Positions 7,177 through 7,329 of a stretch of 7,329 nucleotides of DNA are shown piece after piece. A program made the translations under genes and the position numbers. This DNA comes from Gammaproteobacteria bacterium (lineage in GTDB: Bacteria; Pseudomonadota; Gammaproteobacteria; Tenderiales; Tenderiaceae), in assembly GCA_027001525.1 (NCBI GenBank), contig JALTMR010000113.1, positions 1 to 7,329 of the forward strand. The letters run 5' to 3'. Positions within the stretch are counted from its first letter, which is position 1, and every line of letters begins with the position of its first letter. Under the pieces are notes generated by a model. The model saw only the letters and a program-made list of their open reading frames with translations. It ran no database searches and was not told the DNA's origin.

Positions 7177-7197
7177 TTGACTCACTATAGTCGTCAA
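7177..7197. promoter_or_regulatory. Imperfect inverted repeat upstream of the receptor, possible operator
   Basis: The arms TTGAC and GTCAA are separated by 11 nt and flank the 8-bp palindrome ACTATAGT (7184-7191), whose centre lies half a base from that of the arms. TATAGT within it, on the minus strand, could be a -10 element, but no acceptable -35 lies 16-18 nt upstream. It could be a regulator site controlling the operon. It does not resemble the Fur box consensus. Short arms like these also arise by chance. Confidence 0.3.
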
Positions 7198-7329
7198 TTC
7201 AACTTAACGGGGTCTCAACTACGCCTCCCTCTGCCCCACCCACCACCTTACGCCTTTGGGGCTCACAGGCCATCCAGTAAAATACAGATAGCGCTTGGCG
7301 ATGTCCCCTTTCCCCTCGCACATAGAGCC
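7198..7329. other. Leader or intergenic segment with no identified gene
   Basis: This is the edge segment upstream of the operon. No tRNA, terminator hairpin or confident promoter was seen. Two minus-strand frames stay open from the right edge, one to a TAG at 7219-7221 (36 codons) and the other to a TGA at 7199-7201 (42 codons). Either could be the tail of an upstream gene, but neither shows a motif I recognise. No sigma-54 (-24/-12) or sigma-28 pattern was found by eye. Confidence 0.4.

Noticed and set aside
7179..7190. Twelve-base match GACTCACTATAG to the T7 phage promoter (-11 to +1)
   Set aside because: The upstream half (TAATAC) does not match and no phage genes are present, so it is most likely coincidence and not vector or phage sequence. 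It is better explained as part of the local dyad.
7250..7285. Possible LexA-like element around CTGTATTTTACTGG on the minus strand
   Set aside because: The CTG-N10-CAG spacing is not met, so it is not a LexA box.

Overview
The window is GC-rich (about 60% by eye) and densely packed. The proteins look gammaproteobacterial, of a free-living and probably aquatic or environmental type. That placement rests on the outer-membrane TonB-dependent receptor, the YfiR-type periplasmic protein, the large hybrid kinase and the codon usage; genus cannot be read from the sequence. All five genes lie on the minus strand and read right to left as one apparent operon.

In transcription order: a leader of about 150-180 nt at the right edge holds an imperfect inverted repeat but no convincing promoter. 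It is followed by a TonB-dependent outer-membrane receptor (4928-7147), a YfiR/DUF4154 periplasmic protein (4350-4937), and a membrane hybrid histidine kinase (1615-4353). The kinase reads TM, CHASE8-like periplasmic sensor, TM, HAMP, PAS, coiled coil, HisKA, HATPase, REC, REC. A stand-alone receiver follows (1231-1605), then a cytoplasmic REC-coiled coil-HisKA-HATPase kinase (1-1215) cut by the left edge just short of its C-terminus. The first three genes overlap at stop/start junctions, and the last two gaps are 9 and 15 nt, so co-transcription and translational coupling are likely.

The set reads as an envelope-to-cytoplasm signalling line. The receptor would sense or import a ligand at the outer membrane, and the YfiR-like protein would carry that state through the periplasm. 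The CHASE8-like domain of the hybrid kinase would receive it and send phosphoryl groups into a chain with four receiver domains and two kinase cores. The middle resembles the YfiBNR module of Pseudomonas, where periplasmic YfiR represses the CHASE8-HAMP-GGDEF cyclase YfiN. Here the cyclase is replaced by a histidine kinase, and the OmpA-like lipoprotein YfiB by a TonB-dependent receptor. No HPt, DNA-binding or c-di-GMP output domain is visible, so the final output is outside the window. The wiring is inference; the domain assignments are well supported.
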